Of a stretch of 64,000 nt of DNA, positions 33,493 to 44,689 are shown in pieces. The notes beneath the pieces are model-generated. The model made no database searches, was not told where the DNA came from, and saw only the letters and a program-made list of their open reading frames with translations. The DNA lies in assembly GCF_003573695.1 (NCBI RefSeq), contig NC_039363.1, forward strand, positions 129,873,302 through 129,937,301. Reading direction: 5' to 3'. Source of the DNA: Papaver somniferum (Eukaryota; Streptophyta; Magnoliopsida; Ranunculales; Papaveraceae). Made by a program: the position numbers and the translations under genes. Within the stretch, counting starts at the first letter, position 1. Each line of letters starts with the position of its first letter.

Positions 33493-35936
33493 TGTTAGAG
33501 CATTGCTCGATCGAACTCGCATGCGTTGTTATCTCAAGCATGTTTGTCAATGTTAGTGATCAAAACTATAAGTCTTAATTTCTAGTCTATTATAGCTAAG
33601 TCTCGGACTAGGATAGAAAGTGTAGTTGAGCTCAAGAACTTCATGGCGATTCATCATACAAGTATAAGAACTACTTAAGGAACCGGTGGAACTTCTCGAC
33701 AAAAAGGTATGTGAAGACTTAAACTTATCTACCACTCAAAAGTATATCTACTATATCTCCTACTCTTTGAGACAAAAAGTCGTATGCTATAAATATAGAC
33801 TTTGATTATACACTTTGGTATTTAGAGACGAGTATACCTCGCTTATCTATATCTCAAAATATGTGTTAGTAAGATTTTCGCTTCGATCAAGTTTATCTTT
33901 ACCATGTGAGGAAAGTCATGATATGTTTCAATCATCTTTAAAATTGCTTTGACGAGAAATGGTGTAACAACTGTATAACGTCCTCTAAGAATGTTTCAAT
34001 GATTGAAATGAGAGTTTAGATTACATAACCAATGGTGGACATAAGCATTGTTGTGGAAAAACATTTATGCATAAGTCCTATTCCTTGAACCAAAGTTTGC
34101 AAACTTTGTTGATCAAGAGAACCGGAAGAATGGCGTGAGCCAAGTCCGCGAACTGCCGAAGTTCTCAAACCCGAGAATTTCTGCAGGAGTTGACAAACTA
34201 CTTGCGTGAAGCTAAGTCCGTGAACCCAGTCCGCGAACCGGCGAAGTTCTCATACCCGAGAATTTCTGCTGGAGTTTGTAAACTCTTCCCGGTATCTTAA
34301 GGCCGCGAACCTAGTCTGCGAACTTGAGAAGGTTATATATCTGAAGATGATTTCTGAACTCAAAATTAAAAAGGCTGAGGAATGCAGTTTGCAAACCGTG
34401 GCTATAAAAGTTCATGAACCGATTCAAGTGAATCAAATCATCTTTGCTTTAATTGTGTCTTGTGTAGTACATAAGATTTTCTTGCAATTGAACAACTCTC
34501 TAACTAGTTCATTTGAAGTAATTTGAACTAGTTATGGTGAAGAAGAACGTGGTTGATATAAAATGCTCATATGGCTAACCTTTTGGTTAACTATTTTTGA
34601 ACCAACAAGTGCATATGTTTGGGTACGGTTAACAAACCTAGAAGCGTGCATTTTCAAGTGTGTGTAACAAGCTAAGATTTCGATCTAACGGTTGAGAAAT
34701 ATTAGATTGAATCTAAATCAGGTTTTCATCTAACGGTGAATATTGAATGCTTTGTTACTAAGCTAACATTGATTGCAAATCCTGATTTGAAAGACTATAT
34801 AAAGGAGACATCTAGTATTGTGCAAACCTAATCCCCACACCTTACGTGTGATACTAGTTTGCGTGCTAGAGTCGATTCTCCTTTAACCTTTGGTTTTCTT
34901 CTTCTAAAACTAGGTTAACGACTTAAAGACTTCATTGGGATTGTGAAGCCAGACCGATACTACTTTTATCGTACTTGTGTGATCTGATCCTGCATCTTCT
35001 ATCGTACGAGTACAATCAGATTAATTGGATTGAGATTGATATCTCTGATAGGCAAGATATAAAAAGTAATCATAAACATCTTCGTCTCATCGTTTATGAT
35101 TCCGCAACATCTTGTTTCACTACCATACGATTAATATTGTTGTGAGGTGATTGATAACTCTAGGCTGTTCTTCGGGAATATAAGACTGGATTATCAATTG
35201 GTTCCTGTTCACCTTGATTATTATCAAAAGATGGAACAAAACCTTTAGGGTTTATCTGTGGGAGACATATTGATCCTTTGATAGACTTGTCTGTGTGAGA
35301 CAGATTTGTTTATTGTCAAAGCCTGCGATTTTGGGTTGTAGCAACTCTTAGTTGTGGGTGAGATCAACTAATGGAATCAAGTGCGTAGTATCCTGCTGGT
35401 ATCAGAGGCATAAAAGCATAACTATATCTTGGATCAGTGGGAGATTGATTGGGGTTCAACTACAGTCCAGTCCGAAGTTAGCTTGGAGTAGGCTAGTGTC
35501 TGTAGCGGCGTAATACAGTGTGTGTTCAATCTGGACTAGGTCCCGGGGTTTTTCTGCATTTGTGGTTTTCTCGTTAACAAAATTTCTGGTGTCTGTGTTT
35601 TTTTTTTAATTTCCGCATTATATTGTTTTATCTTTATAATTGAAATAATACAAGTTGTGCATTAGATCATCAATTAGAGTAATCCAACCTTTGGTTGTTG
35701 ATTGTCATTGATTGATCCTTGGATATTGGTCTTTGGTACCATCCAAGTTATTCCTTGCATTTGTTTAGAACTCGCAGTTTCTGCTTGAGTAAATCAAATC
35801 AAGAGAGAGATATAAACTCTTTGATATACTTTTAATTGATTGAGTCTTGTTGATTCTCTTAAAAGTATACTCGAGTTTGTCCATACAGATTGCTAAGCGA
35901 AATATTGGGTGGTGTTGTTAGACCCCCGCTTTTTCA
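33493..35936 (+). repeat. 5' LTR of the large Copia-type element (complete, 2444 bp)
   Basis: The ends are TGTTAGAGCATTGC and CGCTTTTTCA. It serves as the family's reference copy for 13237-15676, the truncated LTRs at 26033 and 28842, and the fragments at about 53661-54446 and 59589. The inverted repeat TAACTAGTTCA lies at 34501-34534. Confidence 0.93.
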
Positions 35937-35938
35937 AT

Positions 35939-35950
35939 TGGTATCAGAGC
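35939..35950 (+). other. Primer-binding site, initiator tRNA-Met
   Basis: TGGTATCAGAGC lies two bases after the LTR and is the standard plant Copia site. Confidence 0.92.
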
Positions 35951-36002
35951 AGGCAAACACGTTCAAGACCTTACAAGTCTGTGTTTGTAACGACCTGACT
36001 CT

Positions 36003-36959
36003 ATGGACGATAAAATATCTATGAGTGTCTCACCAGGAATAAACCACAATCTCAGGGAATGTTCTAAAAACCCCGTCCTTTTCAAAAGGAATATTGATAA
36101 AACTCTGAGAGATCCCTTATAGGAAAATGAAATACATGAAGAGTTAACTCAGTTCCAAGGACAAGAAGTATGGAATCTTGTATCTTGTCCTCCAAATGAA
36201 AAGGTAAAAATTCTTGATCATAATTTTGTTCAAACCTTTGCATTCAATACTGTTTCCGACACAAGTAAAAATTCTAGCTTGTCTTGGGATGATGAATGTT
36301 GCTCTAATGGTGATTGATTTGACAAACTTTTAATGACATAAAGAATCAAAGAATTTGTGAAAAGAAGCCTTAGATGTGACATACATCTTTCGTCAGCATT
36401 TACCGCTAATGATTTTGTAAAGGAAAAATATTTAAGTGTTAATGAGTTGAATACGTCTGATGGATGTGATGAACCCTCAGCTCTTGCAACCGAAACATCC
36501 TCATACTCGAGTCCTGATTCAGAATTTGAGTCTGACACAAAGATTTCTGAATTCTTGAATAGAGAGGTTCTTCAAGAAAATCTTCAATTAAAAGCCTCAT
36601 TGAAGAAACTAGAATCATTAATCCAAGTGAAAACTCTTGAGATAGATCGTCTCAATGATGAACTCACCAGAACCGTTGCTCTAAAGAAAAAAGAGATTAA
36701 CACTCTTAAAGATGATCTACAAAGATTGTCTGGAAGCTCTGACAAAATTTCAGCAATGCTATTTGGTCAGAAGTCCTTTGGAAACACAAATGGTTTAGGA
36801 TTTAAATGCAAAACTGCTGGCATCGACAACCCTATTGCTTCTGTTAATCAGGGATTAAAGGTTGACAGTTGTGATAAACAGAAGGTACTTCGACAAGACA
36901 AAGGATCTCTGATGTGTTTGTTTTGCGGAAACGCAAATCATGTTCAAAGCACGTGCTAG
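36003..36959 (+). pseudogene. gag: Copia-type gag, truncated, with zinc knuckle
   Basis: From ATG 36003 the reading continues with stops near 36119, 36318 and 36340. It is open from 36357 for 200 codons. The open part holds an acidic region and a long coiled coil (LQENLQLKASLKKLESLI through DDLQRL). An SSDKISAML...GLGF segment typical of Copia Gag follows, then a CCHC knuckle (CLFCGNANHVQSTC) at the end. There is no protease or polymerase after it. Copia Gag binds and packages RNA. This copy lacks an intact capsid part. Confidence 0.78.
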
Positions 36960-37375
36960 AGATTCAAAAAGAGCAATAAAAAAATCACAAAACTGCAGAA
37001 GAACATGGAAAAGATGAATCTGGATAATCAACAGGGAACTCATAAAACCAGTGCTTCCAGATTCAGAAGAGGTAGGAAATCTTTTTACACAACAAACCTT
37101 GGTAAACCACTATGTGGAAAACAAGGGCAGTGTTTGGCTCATAACGTCTCTGTATAGTTCCAGAGACGTTCACATCCTCATCTTTAACTTGAGAAAATTG
37201 GGTGTTGCATCTTTTTTGCTCAAGTATTGTATTTATTTTTGTTAAGAAAGTATTCTCCTAACAATATAGATAATGGATCACTAAACTACAGAAGACTTGT
37301 TCTTGTAGGGTTTAGACGTTCATAAGTCTGCCTTTATTCTTTTGTAGACCTTCTTCTTCCTAAAAATACAATTTC

Positions 37376-37805
37376 ATGGCTCCTGTAACTAGAAGTACTA
37401 CAAGCATAGATGCATTCGAGGCAGCAAAAGTGTATTTGTGTAAAAGAATTTCCTCCCCAAGGGTGAAGAAAGTGAAGGCTACAAACATTGGAGAAGGTTC
37501 TTCCTCTAACTGTCTATTATCTATTTTTCATTCTGATAATGATGTTAGAGGCATGGTGAAAGTTTTTATCAACAAGAGAAATAATTTAAAATCTCAAATT
37601 GTTTCCTGTTTGGAAAAAAATAACTCACTATGAACATGAGTTGTCTCTAACCAAGAACACCTTGCGTGATCTAAAAAGAGAACTCAGTGAGTTAACTGAT
37701 ATTTCTGAAGACTTAGAGGAGTTGAATGATCCCATAATCAATGGGTTCTTTTATAATGAGAAGGAATTATCAGTAGAGTCCTTGAGAGAGCTCTACGTTT
37801 CCTAG
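37376..37805 (+). pseudogene. Downstream coiled-coil ORF of the large Copia-type element, frameshifted
   Basis: An 85-codon frame (37376-37633) starting MAPVTRSTTS passes by a +1 shift near 37610 into a frame ending at 37805. The second part (HELSLTKNTLRDLKRELSEL) is a coiled coil. Relative to the LTR it occupies the same place as the 95-aa frame at 27155-27442. It has no recognised domain. In position it recalls the extra downstream ORF of SIRE-type elements, but no signal peptide or membrane segment is seen, so no envelope role is claimed. Confidence 0.5.
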
Positions 37806-39431
37806 TATGTCTTCTTTTTGGTTTAGTTGGAAGAATAACTAGTGCTTGAATAGCAATGATTGTGACTACACATAGCTATTATTTTTCATCTTCTTGTTCT
37901 TACTTTTTAGGTTTAATTGGTTTTAAATTATACAAATATTTGGAGGATGATGTTTTTGCAGTATTAATCTTTACGATTTGATATATTGCAATTTGTTATG
38001 GGATATTGGTGTTTACGTCCGTGAACTATGTTTGTCCCATACTTTGTCAAAAGTAAAGTCGTTCGTGTTCGGTATTCACGTGCTGGTAAAAGAATGAATA
38101 GACTTTTTACAAATACAAAAGTTAAGCCTATATTGTCAAACATTTGATGGAAGATAGGTTAAAATCTTTTGTTTTCAAGGATTATGTCTATTAATTGTCG
38201 TTATGCAAATAGTGATTGAAGATAGAATGAATCCTTGTGTATTCCACAGTATTGATCATCCCTTATCCATATTTTATGTATTACTGTGAGGCTCCATAAT
38301 GTATCTTATGTTGAGCACTATAAAACCAAGTTGATCTTTTAGCTTAGTTGGCGTTCCGTGAGATATGTTATGTCGAGCATATTGAACTAAATTAATCATC
38401 TTGTTTGGTTATTTAGTTATTGCTCCGTAAGTTTTCTTATGTCGAGCAAAACAAATGACAATTAAATTGATTACTTTTGTGATTAGTTTGGTTGTGTATT
38501 CCAAGTAGATTAATTATGGGTTCTCTTGTAATTAATCTAGTTGAGTATTTTTGTGTCTCCATAAGTTCTCTTATGTTGAGCATAATCAATTGAATTGATC
38601 ACCTCTTGTGTTTAATATGATTGTGTATTCCGATTAAATTAATCATGAGTTTACTTGTGATTAATTTGATTGAGTTCTTTGGATATAGAAAATCGTTCTC
38701 ATGGTTTTTGGTGTCCAATAAAATCCTTCTTTTCTTTTTAAGGTCGCTTTTGTTGTTCTTTAGGGAATGACATCAAATGGAGGAGAGTTCTTTTGAACTT
38801 GTGCTTAATGGTCATATCTTGAGGGGTGTGCGGCTGTGGAATTTTAGAGGGGTTATCTTGTATCTTTAAACTCCTTGATGAATGCATTTATCTTCGGATT
38901 TATGATTGCATCTGAATTAGTTGGTATGGACTTTTTCCTTTTGTCATGAAATGTCTCTCTCGGAAATTTCATTATGATCCAGTTATTGTACCTTTGCCAA
39001 CTTTATTGAAAAAAAGGGGGAGAATTAATATTTAGTTCATACTACAAATACATATGGTTTTCGGATCATTATGTAAGGGGGAGTGGTTTCCATGTGAGAT
39101 GGAGTATTGACTAAGGGGGGGTGATACATATCACCATAGTATTATTGTTGAAGTTGTGATACAATTGAACTTTGACGATGTGTAATAATACTATGACACT
39201 GTATAACAATGATCAAGAACTATGTTTTCTCATCGTTATAGCTACGGATCTTCAACAGCGGTGATGCTAAACTTACAACCTTTGGGATCATTGGAGTACT
39301 TGGAAGTGACGAAGATTTCGAGGAATGTTGAAGATTAGACATGTGGAATAGTAGCTACTAAAGTTTCTTTATCTTTTTTGTATTCCATATGTATTGATAG
39401 TTTTGTCACTAAAATTGACAAAGGAGGATAT
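37806..39431 (+). other. Long 3' untranslated part with repeated units
   Basis: Four imperfect units of the type CTCCGTAAG...TTATGTCGAGCA start near 38290, 38352, 38422 and 38556. Purine runs occur near 39014, 39075, 39110 and just before the 3' LTR (39419-39430). No gene was seen. Confidence 0.75.
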
Positions 39432-39695
39432 TGTTAGAGCATTGCTCAGTCGAACTCGCATACGTTACTATCTCAAGCATGTTTTTCAATTTTAGTGATC
39501 AAAATTGTAAGTCTTGATTTCTAGTCTATTATAGCTAAGTCTCGGACTAGGATAGAAAGTGTAGTTGAGCTCAAGGACTTCATGGAGATTCATCATACAA
39601 GTAGAAGAATTACTCAAGGAACCGGTGGAACTTCTCGATAAAAAGGTATATGAAGACTTGAACTTATCTATCACTCAAAAGTCTATCTAATCTAT

Positions 39696-40680
39696 TGATG
39701 TGTTTTCAAGTTGTTGTAGTAAAAAGGTTCGTTGAGACTTGTAAAAGCGGATTTTTAGATTTTTTTTTTTAATAAATAAAAATAGCGAACTAATTTAAAA
39801 AGATGTTGTGGAAATTATGGAGAGAATAGAGCTAGGATTCCACCATTGGTTGATATTAGTGATTTAATAAAACAATAATTATGCAACTCAACATTCAAAT
39901 TGATTCTAATAGTATTGCCTAGACATGTAGATTTCCAAAAGAATAGATGTTAATCCAAGCATAGAATATCAAAACCCTGAAGCAAGCATATTCTATCAAG
40001 AGAAAATACACCTAACTAATTAAAATCATATAAACAATTTTTTGTTCAATGCAAAAATCATAATAGAGTTGTTGTAATTAATTAATAGAAATATATCACT
40101 TTTATCGCAACAACGGCTTCCTCCATAGCCCAAGGATTGGGTTTAGCTCATCACTGTGTAAACACGCTCAAAATATTTTTTCATTGCTTCAAAAATTGTT
40201 TACAAAGATAAAATGGAGAGAAAATGATGAAAATTGGGTGTTTAAAACTCTTCCCCTAATCACTTCCTAATCACTCCCTAATCACTCCTCAAAATCTTCA
40301 CAGTGAAGGAATATTATTCTCGGGAATAATTTCCTATTTTTTTCTTTTCTGCACGTATATTTCCCACAGTAACACCAACAGTAAGTGAAACGAAAATATA
40401 TTTGTTCCCTGTTTTAGCTTATCACGCGTCTGTTTAGTGTTGGCGTGTTCCAACATGCATATTTCTCGAAATATATTGATTCTAACTCGTGACAGGATAA
40501 TCTCTCAACGCAGATCCGAATAGTAAATGTCCTCCCGGTTGCCTTTAACGCTTTTTCGAGCCAATTTTTCCGAAAATGTTTATTTCCTAAAAATACATAA
40601 AAACACAATATTAGTACAAAAATCGAGTACCAGCAATACATGAAATTAAGGACAACGTATACACAAAAATGTGTCTATCA
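39696..40680 (-). repeat. Left (3') LTR of the gag-protease Athila-type element
   Basis: The repeat has TG...CA ends, with the polypurine tract AAGTTTGGGGGTATT (minus) immediately to its right. Confidence 0.93.
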
Positions 40681-40695
40681 AATACCCCCAAACTT

Positions 40696-42079
40696 ATTAT
40701 TTGCTAGTCCTAGAGCAAAACTAATCTAGAAAATAAAATGACTACACTTAGCACGTGCAACAAGACGTTAAACCGCTAGGTGGCCCTAGCGGCGGAGTGT
40801 TGTCTCCGGAGGGTTTACCAGAGGTGTACCCACAAAACCATTACTCCAGACCCTAACTATCTACGCAGAACATTGGAAGGCACTAAAGAATCTCCTTGGT
40901 TGGCATACAAACATTGACTATAGGAGGAAGTACCCTGATGCTAATTTCCAATTGTTCTACACGAGTTTGCACTCAGCATACTATAATTCATATATAAGTG
41001 ACAGATCTCTACTCAGATAGTTTCTAGACATCATAACCGGAGTCAACCAATCACATGGAAAGATTAAGAAGATGGATAAAGAGATGGTTAAAAGTGAATG
41101 GTGTTTCCCATATCTTTCTGAAGGCCTCTGCCAAAGTGAACTTATCCTAATGGACTGAGATACCGGTATGACTAATATCAACACAACTGGCATATACAAG
41201 AGGAACAGTGGTCGATAAACCTAACTCTAGGTCAACACAACTGGCATATACAAGGGCACCAGTGGTCGACTTTATTGAATTTATTCTGGTTGGTCTAACG
41301 GTCTGGTTTTTTTTTGTTTTTTTTTTGTTGGTATCTCAATTACTCTATTCCACCCTAGCAAAGGTAACAACTTGAATCGTGTGCCCCACCAAATCACTTA
41401 AAAAATAAAAACAGAAGGATTAGGATTCAACGAGATATGACAAAATTACCATGTATTTTTTTTTTTAATTATAACACCTGAGCTCTGTGCTTTTATGAAT
41501 AGACTCTTTAGATGTTTCCATCTAATCAGATTGGTTCCTCAACTCCTACAACCAAGATGTTCCCATCCACTTAGATTGGTTAGTGCGAACCTTAATAAGC
41601 ATAAATTTCTAGGCTCTGGAGTTTATTTGTTGCAGCTAAGAGCTAACAAAAAGTTTCTTCCCCACCCCCAAACTTAAATCTAACATTGTCCTCAATGTTC
41701 TAAAGATGAAATGAACAATAAGAAACTGTTACCACTTGATGGATGGAAAAATAAATAAGGAAGGATATTACCGTAAGCATGAGTACCTCCCAGGAAATGC
41801 TAAATTTAAAGTCTTTAGCTAGACATCAAATACCTCAAAAAGGATTTTCACCTTCCAAAGTCATATATCAACAGTCGAAACAATTGGGGTCCATAAGACC
41901 AAATAAAGCTGACACCAGTATGAGACAACTGCACTGATTCAGAAAAATGAAAAGAAGAAGCACGTCCTCATCTAAGGTTTCTGTCAAGACAACTGGGTTT
42001 ATCTACGGCGCGTAATTGAACTTCATATGTGTGTCTCGATAAATAGATTCATCCGAAAAACGGGTCTCTAATACCTGGG
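40696..42079 (-). other. 3' untranslated part of the gag-protease element
   Basis: The doubled AACTGGCATATACAAG motif lies near 41178-41270, followed by a T-rich run. The first part after the stop (42079 to about 42005) continues the protein in another frame for about 40 codons, so the original coding region ended near 42010. Confidence 0.75.
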
Positions 42080-44674
42080 TTACCTCCTGGACAGTATCAG
42101 GAGGATCGGGTTGCGGAGTCTGAAAAGACTCAAGTAATATCTCAGATGTAAAGGATCGAGTCCCAAGTTAGGGACTCTAATTAGGGATACGATACAATCA
42201 CAAGAACCATCACTATCCCCGAACTTAGGGTTCACACACAAACCTCTAAATATTTCTTGAATTTCCGGATCTTTAGAGTCCTTAAAATACTCAAGAGATT
42301 CTTCTAGTTCTCTACCCCCAAACTTAGGGTCATCATTATTCTCAGAAAAACCTAAAACTATTGCCTGAATTTTTGGGTCCATAGAATCTTTAAAATACTC
42401 AAGAGCTTCTTCTAAATATTGATCACATATATGATCTAAGAGAATGGTTTCCTCAAAATCATCTAAAAAATCTACTAGTAAAGTGTCAAGCCAATTATCC
42501 TGAACTAAATCCTGAACTAAAGTGCTAATCATATTCACTTCTTCTAAATCATCATTCTCAGAAGGTTGTCTAGTAACATTAAAGACATTTATTTCAGTGG
42601 TCATATTACCAAAGGATATGTTCATAAGCCCAGTCCTACAGTTGATGACAGCGTTAGCTGTGGCTAAAAATGGGCGGCCTAAAATCACTGGGATTTGATG
42701 ACTTGGGTCCTGAACAGGCTGGGTGTCTAGAACAACGAAATCCACAGGATAAATAAACTTATCAACCTCAATCATAACATCCTCTATGACACCACGAGGG
42801 ACTTTGACAGACCTATCAGCTAATTGTAGTGTCATTTTAGTCGGTTTCAACTTACCAAGACCTAGCTGGGTGTATACATGATATGGGAGTAAGTTAACAA
42901 TAGCTCCTAAGTCAAGTAAAGCTTTATCGACCATGTGATTACCAATTGCACAACATATGGTGGGGCATCCAGGATCCTTATACTTAGGGGGTGTTTGGTT
43001 CAGAAGAATGGAACTTACCTGACCAGCTAAATAAGCTTTCTTATGGACATTAAGCTTACGCTTTTGTGTACAAATATCTTTAAGGAACTTGGCATAAGAA
43101 CGCATCTGCCTAATTGCTTCTAATAGCGGAATGTTGATGTTCACCTGCTTAAATGTTTCCATTATCTCGTTGAAAGTCGACTCCTTCTTTGTTTGGGATA
43201 ACAAATGTGGATATGGGGCTCTAGGCACAAAGGTAGACCTATCAGGAATTTCTTGGGAATCCTTAGAGAATGTTTCAGTTTCCTCGTCTACGGGCTCCTC
43301 TTGGGAAGTAGAAGGTGGAACTACAGTATGTCCACTAGGCATGGCTACCTTATTGTCTACTATTTTACCACTCCTAAGGGTTGTTATCGAGTTCACATGG
43401 TTTGATGATTTCTCACCAGCTAAAGATATTTGATGGACTCCCCTAGGTTTGGGTTGTGGTTGACTAGGAAACTTTCCTTTTTCTCTCAAAGTCTCATTTA
43501 TCTGACTAACCTGGGTTTTCAACTCGGAAATAGCCTGAGAGTTAGCCTGACCTATTCTCTTATTTTCTTCGAAACCTTGAGCAACAGATTGTTGAAACTG
43601 CACAGTGTTACGAGTTAACAAAGCAAGAGACTCTTCTAAACTCATAATCTTCTTATCCGAAGGGTTCTGAAACTGTGTCGGAGCTGAAAGATTCTTAGTA
43701 TAGCCAAAACCTTGGGGAACCTGAGCATTACTAGACTGACCTTGATTCTGGCCCTTGGACCAAGACAGGTTTGGATGGTTTCTCCAGCCAGGGTTATAGG
43801 TTTCTGAATATGGGTCAAACTTCTGTTGGTTATCAAACCTAGTGTTGTTATAAAGAGCATTGGCTTGCTCTTCAACAGCATGGCCTTCCCAAAAAGGCTC
43901 ATTTCTTCCACTACTACCACTAGAATGACGTAATTCTAAGGCTTCTAACCTTTTGGCTATAGCTGCTATTTTGGCATCTGACTCATAAGATCCTTCTACC
44001 CTATTAACATTTCCTCTATTTAGAAAAATTATTTTCTGGGGTTCCCTACTATTTTCCCATTGTTGGGTCTTATCGGCGATTTCATTCAAAAATGTCATCG
44101 CTTCATCAACAGTTTTATTCTTAAACCCACCTGTGCATAATGACTCAACCATGGTTATTGTTGAATAATCTAAACCCTCGTAGAGGATCTGAACTAACCT
44201 AACCTTCTCCAAACCATGGTGAGGACATTGAGATATCAAGTCATTGAACCTTTCTAAGTACCTATATAAAGATTCTCCCTCTTGTTGGGCAAAAGTACAT
44301 ATTTGTGTCCTAATAGACGATGTTTTATGCCTTGGGAAAAACTTATGTATAAAGGCAGAAGTAAGTTGGTCATAGGTTTCAATTGACTCAGAGTCCAAAC
44401 TATACAGCCAAGATTTGGCTTTATCTTTTAAGGAAAAGGGGAATAACCTAAGTTTCAACGCATCATCACTTAGGTTTTTAATTTTCAGAGTACTAAAAAC
44501 TTCCTCAAATTCCCTAACATGAAAATAGGGGTTCTCATTCTCCTTCCCCAAAAACATTGGGAGCATCTGTAAAGTCCCAGGTTTCAGTTCATAATTTGCC
44601 TCGGTTTCAGCTAACTTAATACAAGACGATCGAGAGGTCCTAGTTGGGTTTAGCAAAGCTTTCAAAGTTGTCAT
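42080..44674 (-). CDS. gag-pro: Athila-type Gag-protease polyprotein, 864 aa, open
   Basis: From ATG 44674 (MTTLKALLNP) the frame is open to 42080. Residues about 30-190 are the capsid-like domain, with YFHVREFEEV, LRLFPFSLKDKAKSWL and the CPHHGLEK segment. A linker and coiled coil near 345 follow. The aspartic protease has LLDLGAIVNLLPY near residue 589 and ILGRPFLATANAV. Two acidic repeats (LEEALEYFKDS...PKFGG and LEESLEYFKDS...PKFGD) lie near 750-820. The last about 30 residues are out of frame: the other frame from about 42160 matches the 539-aa protein downstream of its SKFGG motif. An upstream in-frame TAG near 44765 separates an older N-terminal extension starting near 44880. It is the only intact Gag-protease in the window. 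Confidence 0.9.
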   Translation of the reverse strand: MTTLKALLNPTRTSRSSCIKLAETEANYELKPGTLQMLPMFLGKENENPYFHVREFEEVFSTLKIKNLSDDALKLRLFPFSLKDKAKSWLYSLDSESIETYDQLTSAFIHKFFPRHKTSSIRTQICTFAQQEGESLYRYLERFNDLISQCPHHGLEKVRLVQILYEGLDYSTITMVESLCTGGFKNKTVDEAMTFLNEIADKTQQWENSREPQKIIFLNRGNVNRVEGSYESDAKIAAIAKRLEALELRHSSGSSGRNEPFWEGHAVEEQANALYNNTRFDNQQKFDPYSETYNPGWRNHPNLSWSKGQNQGQSSNAQVPQGFGYTKNLSAPTQFQNPSDKKIMSLEESLALLTRNTVQFQQSVAQGFEENKRIGQANSQAISELKTQVSQINETLREKGKFPSQPQPKPRGVHQISLAGEKSSNHVNSITTLRSGKIVDNKVAMPSGHTVVPPSTSQEEPVDEETETFSKDSQEIPDRSTFVPRAPYPHLLSQTKKESTFNEIMETFKQVNINIPLLEAIRQMRSYAKFLKDICTQKRKLNVHKKAYLAGQVSSILLNQTPPKYKDPGCPTICCAIGNHMVDKALLDLGAIVNLLPYHVYTQLGLGKLKPTKMTLQLADRSVKVPRGVIEDVMIEVDKFIYPVDFVVLDTQPVQDPSHQIPVILGRPFLATANAVINCRTGLMNISFGNMTTEINVFNVTRQPSENDDLEEVNMISTLVQDLVQDNWLDTLLVDFLDDFEETILLDHICDQYLEEALEYFKDSMDPKIQAIVLGFSENNDDPKFGGRELEESLEYFKDSKDPEIQEIFRGLCVNPKFGDSDGSCDCIVSLIRVPNLGLDPLHLRYYLSLFRLRNPILLILSRR

Positions 44675-44689
44675 TTCTGGCACTACCAA

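Noticed and set aside
37376..37805. Envelope-like gene of a SIRE-type retroelement
   Set aside because: Position fits, but there is no signal peptide, transmembrane segment or similarity I can defend; only coiled coils are visible.
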